Shown here piece after piece: positions 1 through 6,486 of a DNA stretch of 13,220 nucleotides. The first letter of the stretch is position 1; each line of letters starts with the position of its first letter. This stretch comes from JBOGGX01 sp050744245. GTDB taxonomy: Bacteria; Actinomycetota; Acidimicrobiia; Acidimicrobiales; JBOGGX01. Made by a program: the position numbers and the translations under genes. The stretch covers positions 1-13,220 of the forward strand of contig JBOGGX010000100.1 in assembly GCA_050744245.1 (NCBI GenBank). Direction: 5' to 3'. The notes below the pieces were generated by a model. The model worked only from the letters and a program-made list of their open reading frames with translations, had not been told where the DNA came from and did not search any database.

Positions 1-761
1 AGAAGGCCGAGACCGGCATCATCTACATCGACGAGGTCGACAAGATCGCCCGCAAGAGCGAGAACCCGTCGATCACCAGAGACGTCTCGGGCGAAGGTGT
101 TCAACAAGCGCTGCTGAAGATCCTCGAAGGCACCACCGCCAGCGTGCCCCCGCAGGGCGGGCGCAAGCACCCGCACCAGGAGTTCATCCAGATCGACACC
201 ACCAACATCCTCTTTATCTGCGGCGGCGCGTTCGCCGGGCTGGAGAAGATCATCGAGAGCCGCATCGGGCGCAAGGGCGTCGGCTTCGGTGCCGACATCA
301 GGCGGGCCGACGAGAAGGATCTCGGCGAGGTGCTGGCCCAGGTCATGCCGGAAGACCTGCTGAAGTTCGGGCTCATCCCCGAGTTCATCGGCCGGTTGCC
401 CGTGATCGGGGCGGTGCACAACCTCGACAAGGAGGCGCTGATCCGCATCCTCATCGAGCCCAAGAACGCGCTGATCAAGCAGTACGCCAAGTTCTTCGAG
501 TTCGAGGACGTCGAGCTCGAGATGAAGCCCGATGCGCTCGAGGCGGTGGCCGAGCAGGCGCTGTTGCGGGGCACGGGCGCCCGGGGGCTGCGGGCGATCC
601 TGGAAGAGGTGCTGCTCAACATCATGTATGAGCTCCCGAGCCGCACCGATGTCGGCAAGTGCGTGATCGACCGTCAGGTCGTGCTCGACCGGGTCAACCC
701 GACCCTCGTGCCGCGCTCGGAGACGGTGCGCACGACGCGGCCCCGCCGCGCCGCGTCCTAG
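1..761 (+). CDS. clpX: ATP-dependent Clp protease ATP-binding subunit ClpX, C-terminal part (5' truncated by window edge)
   Basis: ClpX is the AAA+ unfoldase that feeds substrates to the ClpP peptidase in the cytoplasm. The frame is open from base 3 and encodes about 252 residues. ClpX is usually about 420-430 residues, so the zinc-binding domain, Walker A and the GYVG pore loop lie left of the window. Visible in order: the Walker B stretch GIIYIDEVDKI at the very start, the second pore/RKH region (PPQGGRKHPHQEF), the sensor-1 strand NILFICGGAF, the ClpP-docking loop as VGF (bases 279-287), the segment DLLKFGLIPEFIGRLPVI, and the sensor-2 helix GTGARGLRAIL. The tail ends in a short basic RPRRAAS and stops with TAG. 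A strong hairpin follows, so clpX is probably the last gene of its unit; clpP is expected upstream but not visible. Identification is secure. Confidence 0.97.
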   Translation, partial: KAETGIIYIDEVDKIARKSENPSITRDVSGEGVQQALLKILEGTTASVPPQGGRKHPHQEFIQIDTTNILFICGGAFAGLEKIIESRIGRKGVGFGADIRRADEKDLGEVLAQVMPEDLLKFGLIPEFIGRLPVIGAVHNLDKEALIRILIEPKNALIKQYAKFFEFEDVELEMKPDALEAVAEQALLRGTGARGLRAILEEVLLNIMYELPSRTDVGKCVIDRQVVLDRVNPTLVPRSETVRTTRPRRAAS

Positions 762-782
762 CCCGCCGCCAATCCGTTCTTC

Positions 783-818
783 GGGTGGTTAACGCGCCTA
801 TGGGCGCGAGAACCACCC
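783..818. terminator. Hairpin between convergent clpX and the reverse-strand gene
   Basis: GGGTGGTT (783-790) pairs with AACCACCC (811-818). An inner stem CGCGCC (793-798) pairs with GGCGCG (803-808) around a TATG loop, with a 2x2 mismatch between the stems. That gives 14 base pairs in a 36-base element. It sits 21 bases after the clpX stop and 16 bases past the stop of the convergent gene, which fits a shared bidirectional terminator. There is no T-tract on either strand, so intrinsic termination is inferred from position and stem strength only. Confidence 0.7.
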
Positions 819-833
819 CACATTCGACGGGTT

Positions 834-1433
834 TCAGCTGGCGGCCCGCTCGCGGGCGTTGTCGTAGGCCTCGGCCGCCCGCCCCCTGGCCACCTCGGCC
901 GCGTGCTCGACCTTGGGCCGGGCCGCCTCGTAGGTCTCCTTGGCCCGCTCGGTGGCCACCTCGACCGCGTGCTCGATCTTGGGCCGGGCCACCTCGACCG
1001 CGTGCTCGACCTTGGGCCGGGCCACCTCCACCGCCTCGATCGCCCGGTCGATCGCGGTCTCGACCAACGCCTCGACCTTGGGTTGGGCCCGCCGCCAGAA
1101 GCGCCTGGTCTCGGCCGCGGCCACGGCCAGCACGGTGGCGTCCTCGAGCGCCTCGGCCGCCCGACGAGCCTTGCGGCGGCGGCGCCAGTGGAGGAACAAC
1201 CCGAGGACACCGCCGATCGCGGCCCCCTGGGCCGCGGTCCTCGCGATCGTGGGCCCGGCCGACGGGGCCGAATAGGCGTCGGCGAAGGAGCTGGTGTCGT
1301 CGGAGCCGGTGTCGTCGGTCGCGCCGACCCCCGAGCTCGCCGAGCTCGCCCCGTTCTGCTGCCACACCTGGGCTGCGCCCACGGCGGCGCCGACGGCGCC
1401 TCCGAGGAGGATTCCCTTGATGATGCTGTTCAT
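834..1433 (-). CDS. Small Gly-zipper membrane-associated protein with 11-residue amphipathic repeats (hypothetical)
   Basis: I do not recognise a named family. The 199-residue product opens with a Gly/Ala-rich hydrophobic stretch (about residues 1-22, GILLGGAVGAAVGAA), then a Ser/Asp-rich linker, then a second hydrophobic glycine-zipper segment (about 65-82, AAQGAAIGGVLGLFLHW) that ends in a very basic patch RRRRKARRA. The C-terminal half is a predicted long charged Ala/Glu/Arg helix with 11-residue repeats of the type VARPKVEHAVE, followed by related units (ATERAKETYEA, AARPKVEHAAE). Such periodicity is typical of amphipathic, LEA- or apolipoprotein-like helices that lie on membranes or coil. 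The start ATG (1431-1433) has GGAGG at 1441-1445 on the same strand, spaced 7 bases. It is convergent with clpX and divergent from folC. A role in envelope stress or membrane association is a guess. Confidence 0.78.
   Translation of the reverse strand: MNSIIKGILLGGAVGAAVGAAQVWQQNGASSASSGVGATDDTGSDDTSSFADAYSAPSAGPTIARTAAQGAAIGGVLGLFLHWRRRRKARRAAEALEDATVLAVAAAETRRFWRRAQPKVEALVETAIDRAIEAVEVARPKVEHAVEVARPKIEHAVEVATERAKETYEAARPKVEHAAEVARGRAAEAYDNARERAAS
898..1020 (-). repeat. 33-bp tandem repeats inside the Gly-zipper gene
   Basis: Two adjacent 33-bp units, 955-987 and 988-1020, differ at a single base (T or C at the same unit position). A further, more diverged copy of the core lies around 898-921, and a degenerate unit begins at 1021. 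The unit length is a multiple of three and encodes the 11-residue protein repeat. The near identity of two copies at DNA level suggests recent duplication or ongoing slippage. Confidence 0.8.
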
Positions 1434-1440
1434 TGGCCTG

Positions 1441-1445
1441 CCTCC
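1441..1445 (-). promoter_or_regulatory. Ribosome binding site of the reverse-strand Gly-zipper gene
   Basis: The minus strand reads GGAGG here, 7 bases before the ATG at 1433. This fixes that start and is one of the clearer Shine-Dalgarno sites in the window. A weak -10-like TAGCCT (minus strand, 1485-1490) lies upstream without a convincing -35. Confidence 0.65.
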
Positions 1446-1528
1446 AGCGCGGGACGAGGTTGGGACGGGGACGCGAACGCGTCGAGGCTAGCGACTTCGC
1501 CACCCGGCGGGGGAAGCCGCCAACCTCG

Positions 1529-1534
1529 TAGCGT
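1529..1534 (+). promoter_or_regulatory. Candidate -10 box for leaderless folC
   Basis: TAGCGT matches the actinobacterial TANNNT -10 pattern and ends 8 bases before the folC GTG (1543). No Shine-Dalgarno is visible before that start. This spacing puts the transcription start on or next to the start codon, as in leaderless mRNAs, which are common in actinobacteria. No good -35 is visible. The identical 8-base geometry before ndk supports the reading. Confidence 0.45.
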
Positions 1535-1542
1535 GGCTGCGA

Positions 1543-2838
1543 GTGGACCTGCCCGCCGCCTTGACCTGGCTCGACGATCACATCAACCTCGAGAAGCAGG
1601 TCGCCGTCGCCGGTCGGATCAAGGGACTTTCGCTCGACCGCATGCGCCAGCTGGTGTCAGTTCTGGGCGATCCCCAGCACGCCTTCCCCGTGATCCACCT
1701 GACCGGCACCAACGGCAAGGGCTCCACCGCCCGCATGCTCACGTCGATCTTCAGCGAGTCGGGGCTCAGCGTCGGCACGTACACCAGCCCCCACCTCCAG
1801 CGGCTCAACGAGCGCATCACCCGCAACGGCGGGCCGATCGACGACGAGGAGCTGGCCGCCACGCTGTCCGACATCGCCGCCATCGAGTCGCTGGCCGGCG
1901 TCGACCCCTCGTTCTTCGAGATCTTGACCGCGGCGGCCTACCGGTGGTTCGCCGACGTGGCCGTCGATGTGGCCGTGGTCGAGGTCGGGCTCCTCGGTCG
2001 TTATGACGCCACCAACGTCGCCGACGGTCAGGTGGCGGTGGTCACCAACGTCGGACACGACCACACCGACTACGAGGGTGACTGGCGGGTGCGCATCGCC
2101 CGAGAGAAGGCGGGGATCATCAAACCGGGCAGCTGGGTCGTGATCGGCGAGACCGATCCGGAGCTGGTGCCGATCTTCCAGCGTGAGCAGGCGGCGGGGG
2201 GCTGGATCCGTGATGAGGACTTCGGCCTCGACCAGAACGTCCTGGCCGTCGGCGGCCGGCTGCTCGACATCCGCACCCCGGCCGGCGTGGTCGAGCAGGT
2301 GTTCCTGTCGGCCCACGGCGCCCACCAGGGCGACAACGCCGCGGTCGCCGCGGCCGCGGCCGAGGCCTTCTTCGCCCGGCCCCTCGATCCGACGCTCATC
2401 GAGGACGCGTTCCGGGCCGTTCAGCTGCCGGGGCGGTTCGAGATCGTCGGCCGCGACCCGCTGCTCGTGCTCGACGGCGCCCACAACCCGGACGGCGCCG
2501 CGGCCGTCGCCCAGACGCTCGAGGAGGACTTCTCCTACGGGGGCGAGACCATCCTCGTCGTCGGCATGCTCCAGGGGCGCGACCCGAGTGCGTTGCTCCA
2601 CGCCATGGGCGCGGCGGAGGCCAGCCTCGTCGTGGCCTGCACCCCGGACTCGCCCCGGGCCCACGACGCGGCCACGGTGGCCCGGGCCGCAGCCGATCTC
2701 GGAACCGAGGTGGTGGTCGAGCCGGACGTGGCCCGGGCCGTCGACCTCGCCATCGACGAGGCGCGCACCGACGACGCCGTCCTCGTCGCCGGGTCGCTCT
2801 ACGTGGTCGGGGCGGCACGCGGGCACCTGCTGGAGTGA
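1543..2838 (+). CDS. folC: Folylpolyglutamate synthase / dihydrofolate synthase
   Basis: FolC is a cytoplasmic Mur-ligase-family enzyme. It uses ATP to add glutamate to dihydropteroate and/or reduced folates, retaining and activating these cofactors. The 431 residues match the usual length. Visible motifs: P-loop TGTNGKGST (54-62), TSPHL (81-85), the FFEILTAAA helix (124-132), EVGLLGRYDATN (147-158), NVGHDH (169-174), EKAGIIKPG (188-196), GDNAAVA in the central domain (263-269), GRFE (297-300) and the C-terminal LDGAHNPDGA (310-319). The block usually written GLGGRLDATN has Leu for the second Gly here, an uncommon variant. The start is GTG with no Shine-Dalgarno; a -10-like box 8 bases upstream suggests a leaderless mRNA. 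folC next to ndk is conserved in actinobacteria, but valS, the usual upstream partner, is absent. Whether it has both activities cannot be told from sequence. Confidence 0.96.
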   Translation: MDLPAALTWLDDHINLEKQVAVAGRIKGLSLDRMRQLVSVLGDPQHAFPVIHLTGTNGKGSTARMLTSIFSESGLSVGTYTSPHLQRLNERITRNGGPIDDEELAATLSDIAAIESLAGVDPSFFEILTAAAYRWFADVAVDVAVVEVGLLGRYDATNVADGQVAVVTNVGHDHTDYEGDWRVRIAREKAGIIKPGSWVVIGETDPELVPIFQREQAAGGWIRDEDFGLDQNVLAVGGRLLDIRTPAGVVEQVFLSAHGAHQGDNAAVAAAAAEAFFARPLDPTLIEDAFRAVQLPGRFEIVGRDPLLVLDGAHNPDGAAAVAQTLEEDFSYGGETILVVGMLQGRDPSALLHAMGAAEASLVVACTPDSPRAHDAATVARAAADLGTEVVVEPDVARAVDLAIDEARTDDAVLVAGSLYVVGAARGHLLE

Positions 2839-2839
2839 G

Positions 2840-2845
2840 TACGTT
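2840..2845 (+). promoter_or_regulatory. Candidate -10 box for leaderless ndk
   Basis: TACGTT begins 2 bases after the folC stop and ends 8 bases before the ndk ATG (2854), the same geometry as before folC. The only purine-rich match upstream (GGAG at 2832-2835) is 18 bases from the ATG, too far for a normal ribosome site. ndk may therefore have its own leaderless transcript besides readthrough from folC. The -35 region, inside folC, is weak. Confidence 0.45.
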
Positions 2846-2853
2846 CGCCGCCC

Positions 2854-3264
2854 ATGAACCGGACGTTCGTGATGTGCAAGCCCGATGCGGTGGCCCGCGG
2901 CCTGGTGGGTGAGGTCATCGGTCGCATCGAGGCCAAGGGCCTCACCCTGGTGGCGGCCGAGCTCCGCATCATCGACCGGAGCCTGGCCGAGGAGCACTAC
3001 GCCGAGCACGTCGGCAAGCCGTTCTACGGCGAGCTGCTCGACTTCATCACCAGCGGACCGGTGGTGGCCATGGTCGTCGAGGGCCCGGCCGACAACACCT
3101 GGCACCTCGTGCGCGCCCTGATGGGCGCGACCAACGTCGACGACGCCCTGCCCGGAACCATCCGCGGCGACTTCGCCACCACGACCACGAGCAACCTGGT
3201 CCACGGCGCCGACGGCCCCGAGGCCGCCGAACGTGAAATCAAGCTCTACTTCCCGAACCTGTAG
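2854..3264 (+). CDS. ndk: Nucleoside diphosphate kinase
   Basis: Ndk transfers the gamma phosphate of ATP to nucleoside diphosphates through a phosphohistidine intermediate and so balances NTP and dNTP pools. The 136 residues span the whole single domain. Visible: the N-terminal strand with KPDAVARGLVGEVIGRIE (9-26), EEHYAEHVGKPFY (46-58), the SGPVVAMVVEG strand (67-77), MGATN (90-94), PGTIRGDF (100-107), and the catalytic His117 in NLVHGADGPEAAEREI. Most family members have HGSDS here; this protein has HGADG, so the conserved Ser next to the active site is Ala119. Residues 108-112 (ATTTT) also differ from the common form. Catalytic His, Lys9 and Arg104 are present, so activity is expected. 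It follows folC by 15 bases and is followed by four hairpins. Confidence 0.97.
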   Translation: MNRTFVMCKPDAVARGLVGEVIGRIEAKGLTLVAAELRIIDRSLAEEHYAEHVGKPFYGELLDFITSGPVVAMVVEGPADNTWHLVRALMGATNVDDALPGTIRGDFATTTTSNLVHGADGPEAAEREIKLYFPNL

Positions 3265-3267
3265 CCC

Positions 3268-3398
3268 TCGTTCGGGAACCGGAGGTACCCGAACGAATTG
3301 AACGAGCGGCCTCCGGCCGCGCTCATGCCCACTGGTCCGACCGGCGGAGCCGATCGAACCAGGACGAGGGGGGCCGGCGCAAGGGCCGCCCCCCTCGT
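3268..3398 (+). terminator. Cluster of four consecutive hairpins downstream of ndk
   Basis: Four inverted repeats fill 131 bases. (1) 3268-3296: 9 perfect pairs (TCGTTCGGG with CCCGAACGA), plus 3 inner pairs. (2) 3304-3324: GCGGCC pairs with GGCCGC (3306-3311 with 3315-3320), with flanking GAG/CTC. (3) 3332-3362: CTGGT, CGA, CGGC pair with GCCG, TCG, ACCAG around a GGA loop, with two single C/A mismatches. (4) 3364-3398: 11 perfect pairs, ACGAGGGGGGC with GCCCCCCTCGT. No T-tract follows any of them. Termination after ndk is the simplest role; a structured RNA or REP-like cluster is an alternative. Confidence 0.65.
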
Positions 3399-3433
3399 GC
3401 TCCCCCCACAACCGCGGCGTTCTCGGCGGCGGG

Positions 3434-3880
3434 CTACTCCGTTCGGTCAAACCGGGCGATGACGAGCCCGACGCGGCCTACGGGGCCCTGATCGGTCATC
3501 GCGACGCGGCGCTGGTCGTCGCGGGCAACCGGCCGACCCCGGAATCCCTGGCCGGGATCGAGGCCCCGCTCGAGGAGCTGGTGCGCGTCGGCTTCCCGCC
3601 CGAGGAGGCGCTGCGGGTCTTCCTCGTTCTCGGACGCTTCGCCGCCGGCTGCGCGGTCGAACAACAGCAGTTCGACCGGCGAACGGCCGAGGATCACGAG
3701 GCCGACCGGGCCGTGTTCGAGCAGATCGCACGGGACGAGCGGTACCCGGTGCTGCGGGCGATCGCCGCCCGAGGCACCGGCGATCCCAACCGCGACAGCT
3801 TCGCGACCGGGCTGCGGTGGCTGCTGGCCGGGCTGCGGACCCGGCTGGCCGAGCTCCTCGCGACCGCGCCGCCGCTCTGA
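3434..3880 (+). pseudogene. Headless TetR-family regulator fragment (C-terminal ligand domain only)
   Basis: The plus-strand frame is open from 3302, but the protein-like part starts about 3434-3465. It reads like the C-terminal domain of TetR-type repressors: YGALIGHRDAALVVAGNRP, then IEAPLEELVRVGFPPEEA, then the hydrophobic helix VFLVLGRFAAGCAVEQQQ, and a final helix with FATGLRWLLAGLRTRL. TetR proteins are about 190-220 residues with an N-terminal helix-turn-helix. Here about 85-100 N-terminal residues, including the whole DNA-binding domain, are missing. No ATG, GTG or TTG precedes the homologous part; the first GTG (3581) lies inside it. The upstream part of the frame is the hairpin cluster, so the break probably lies there. 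I read it as a degraded remnant that no longer binds DNA. A translated ligand-domain-only protein from 3581 (99 residues) is possible but has no clear ribosome site. Confidence 0.65.
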
Positions 3881-3913
3881 CCTGCGGTGATGCCGAAGGC
3901 CAGCGGGCGACTG

Positions 3914-3940
3914 TTGCGGTCCTGTGACAGCGCCTAGACT
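3914..3940 (+). promoter_or_regulatory. Candidate mreB operon promoter
   Basis: A -10 box TAGACT (3935-3940) lies 15 bases after TTGCGG (3914-3919), or 17 bases after the overlapping TGTTGC. TAGACT is a good match to the actinobacterial TANNNT consensus. Transcription would start near 3947 and give an mreB leader of about 160 bases. This is the only convincing promoter in the gap before the elongasome operon. Confidence 0.55.
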
Positions 3941-4041
3941 GCCGCACTCGGGAGCGAGGGGCCGTCGCCCAGCACGTCGGGAGCCAGCGTTTGGCTACTT
4001 GGCGTCGGGTCGCGGGTCCACGTACCCCCCGCCGCATGGCG

Positions 4042-4081
4042 CCAGACCCGACCAGACCCGACCAGACCCGACCAGACCCGA
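4042..4081 (+). repeat. Four perfect 10-bp tandem repeats in the mreB leader
   Basis: The unit CCAGACCCGA occurs four times without a mismatch (4042-4051, 4052-4061, 4062-4071, 4072-4081), followed by the start of a degenerate unit. The array lies between the candidate promoter and the mreB ribosome site, ending 12 bases before GGAGG. Ten bases is close to one helical turn, so the units would present the same DNA face. It is also a typical substrate for slipped-strand copy-number change. Confidence 0.9.
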
Positions 4082-4093
4082 CCGACAGGCCCC

Positions 4094-4098
4094 GGAGG
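4094..4098 (+). promoter_or_regulatory. Ribosome binding site of mreB
   Basis: GGAGG lies 7 bases before the mreB ATG (4106) and fixes that start. It contrasts with the Shine-Dalgarno-less folC and ndk and fits a long-leader transcript. Confidence 0.75.
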
Positions 4099-4105
4099 CC
4101 AAGCC

Positions 4106-5146
<1,041 letters not shown>

Positions 5147-5152
5147 GGACTC

Positions 5153-5983
5153 GTGGCCCTCTCGCGGCGGACGGGGCGGTCCCGGTTCACCCTCGCCCTG
5201 CTCGTCGTCACGTCGGTGACGGTGCTGACCGTCAACTTCCGCAGCACCGCCTTCGTCCAGGACGTCCGGAGCGTGGCGGCCAGCGTCTTCTCGCCGGTGC
5301 GCGACGCCGTTGGCGGCGTGTTCGACCCGGTGAGCGACATCTGGAACGGCGTGTTCGGCTACGGCGAGCTCGAGGCCGAGAACGAGGACCTCAGAGGGCG
5401 GGTGGCCGAGCTCGAAGGCGAGCTGGCCCGGGTCGACGACGCCATCCAGCGCCTCGACGAACTGGAGCAGGCCAACGGGCTGCCGGTCACCGGTCGCGTG
5501 CCGAACGTGACCGCGAGGGTGTCGGCCGGACCGGTGTCGAGCTTCGACCACACCCTCGAGATCAACCGCGGCGAGGCGGCCGGCGTGAAGCTGGGCATGC
5601 CCGTTGTCGGCGGGGCCGGGCTGGTCGGCCGGGTGGTGCAGGTCACCAACGACCGGTCCACGGTCGAGCTCATCTCGACGCCCGGGTTCGAGGTCGGCGT
5701 GCGCCATGCCGAAACCGGCGAGGTCGGCATCGCCGAGGGCAACGGCCGACGCGAGCCGCTCACCGTCGTCGACATCGCTCCAGACTTCACCATCGAGCCC
5801 GAGGACCTCGTCTTCACCAGCGGCGTCGAGCGCAGCATCTTCCCGCCCGACATCCCCGTCGCCCGGGTGGTCGATGTCCGTCCGAGCGCCGATCGGCTGA
5901 CCCAGGAGCTCGAGGTCGAGCCGCTCGCCGACCTCGGCCGCCTCAACTACGTGACCGTGCTGCTGTGGGAGCCGCCGCAGTGA
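5153..5983 (+). CDS. mreC: Rod shape-determining protein MreC
   Basis: MreC is a bitopic membrane protein that links cytoplasmic MreB/MreD to periplasmic or extracellular PBP2 and activates it. The 276 residues show a basic N-terminus (SRRTGRSR), one transmembrane helix (about 12-28), a linker, a coiled coil (about 70-108, rich in ELEAENEDLRGRVAELEGEL), then the beta-barrel domain with the typical EINRGEAAGVKLGMPVVGGA (136-155), LVGRVVQVTNDRSTVELI (157-174) and EPEDLVFTSG (215-224). The GTG start is 6 bases after the mreB stop with AAGG overlapping the mreB TAA just upstream, so translation is probably coupled. Its stop overlaps the mreD start. Confidence 0.95.
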   Translation: MALSRRTGRSRFTLALLVVTSVTVLTVNFRSTAFVQDVRSVAASVFSPVRDAVGGVFDPVSDIWNGVFGYGELEAENEDLRGRVAELEGELARVDDAIQRLDELEQANGLPVTGRVPNVTARVSAGPVSSFDHTLEINRGEAAGVKLGMPVVGGAGLVGRVVQVTNDRSTVELISTPGFEVGVRHAETGEVGIAEGNGRREPLTVVDIAPDFTIEPEDLVFTSGVERSIFPPDIPVARVVDVRPSADRLTQELEVEPLADLGRLNYVTVLLWEPPQ

Positions 5984-6486
5984 TCACCGCGCTGCGCTGG
6001 TCCGTGGTGCTGTTCACCACCCTGCTGCTCCAGACGACGCTGGTGGCCCGGCTGCCGCTGTTCCAGGAGCGGGGCGACATCGTGCTGCTCGTCGTGATCG
6101 CCGCCGCCATCCTCGGCGGGCCGGAGCGGGGTGCGGTGATCGGCTTCGTGTTCGGGTTGGGGTTCGATCTCGTGCTGCAGACCCCGTTCGGGCTGTCCGC
6201 CCTGGCCTACTGCCTCACCGGCTACGCCATCGGCGCCCTCCAGACGACCGTGCTCCGGTCGACGTGGTGGATCCCTGTGCTCAGCGCCATCGCCGGGAGC
6301 GCCATCGGGGTCGTGACCTTCGCCCTGATCGGCGACCTGCTCGGGCAGGATGGTCTGGTCAGCGACCGTCTGCCTGCCATCATCGGTGCGGTGGCGATCG
6401 TCAACGCCGTGCTCGTGCTGCCGGCCCTCCGGGTCGTCCGCTGGGCCAGCGCCCCCACCCGCCAGGCCAGGCTCCAACCCCGATGA
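5980..6486 (+). CDS. mreD: Rod shape-determining membrane protein MreD
   Basis: MreD is an integral membrane partner of MreC in the elongasome. The 168-residue product starts at a GTG overlapping the mreC stop (GTGA, 5980-5983) and stops in an ATGA shared with mrdA. An in-frame open region continues far upstream inside mreB and mreC, but the overlap geometry and the first membrane helix both place the start here. Hydrophobic segments lie at about 6-23, 33-47, 52-66, 70-88, 97-118 and 131-150, which fits the usual five or six helices. The motifs GPERGAVIGFVFGLGFDLVLQTPFGLSALAY (split over residues 47-77) show the family's characteristic gly-rich second helix pair and the D-P-G loop. The tail is basic (RQARLQPR), which suggests a cytoplasmic end. 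Confidence 0.93.
   Translation: MITALRWSVVLFTTLLLQTTLVARLPLFQERGDIVLLVVIAAAILGGPERGAVIGFVFGLGFDLVLQTPFGLSALAYCLTGYAIGALQTTVLRSTWWIPVLSAIAGSAIGVVTFALIGDLLGQDGLVSDRLPAIIGAVAIVNAVLVLPALRVVRWASAPTRQARLQPR

Noticed and set aside
903..2006. Plus-strand open frame across the Gly-zipper gene into folC
   Set aside because: It reads the antisense of the repeat region and a wrong frame of folC; repeats give it an artificially repetitive translation.
1657..3450. Very long open frame on the minus strand opposite folC and ndk
   Set aside because: It is antisense to two well-recognised genes, and its Arg/Asp/Gly/Pro-biased translation has no motifs. High third-position GC in the sense genes leaves stop-free antisense frames.
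4042..4081. Tandem repeats considered as a CRISPR array
   Set aside because: Units are 10 bp and directly abutting with no spacers; no cas genes in the window.
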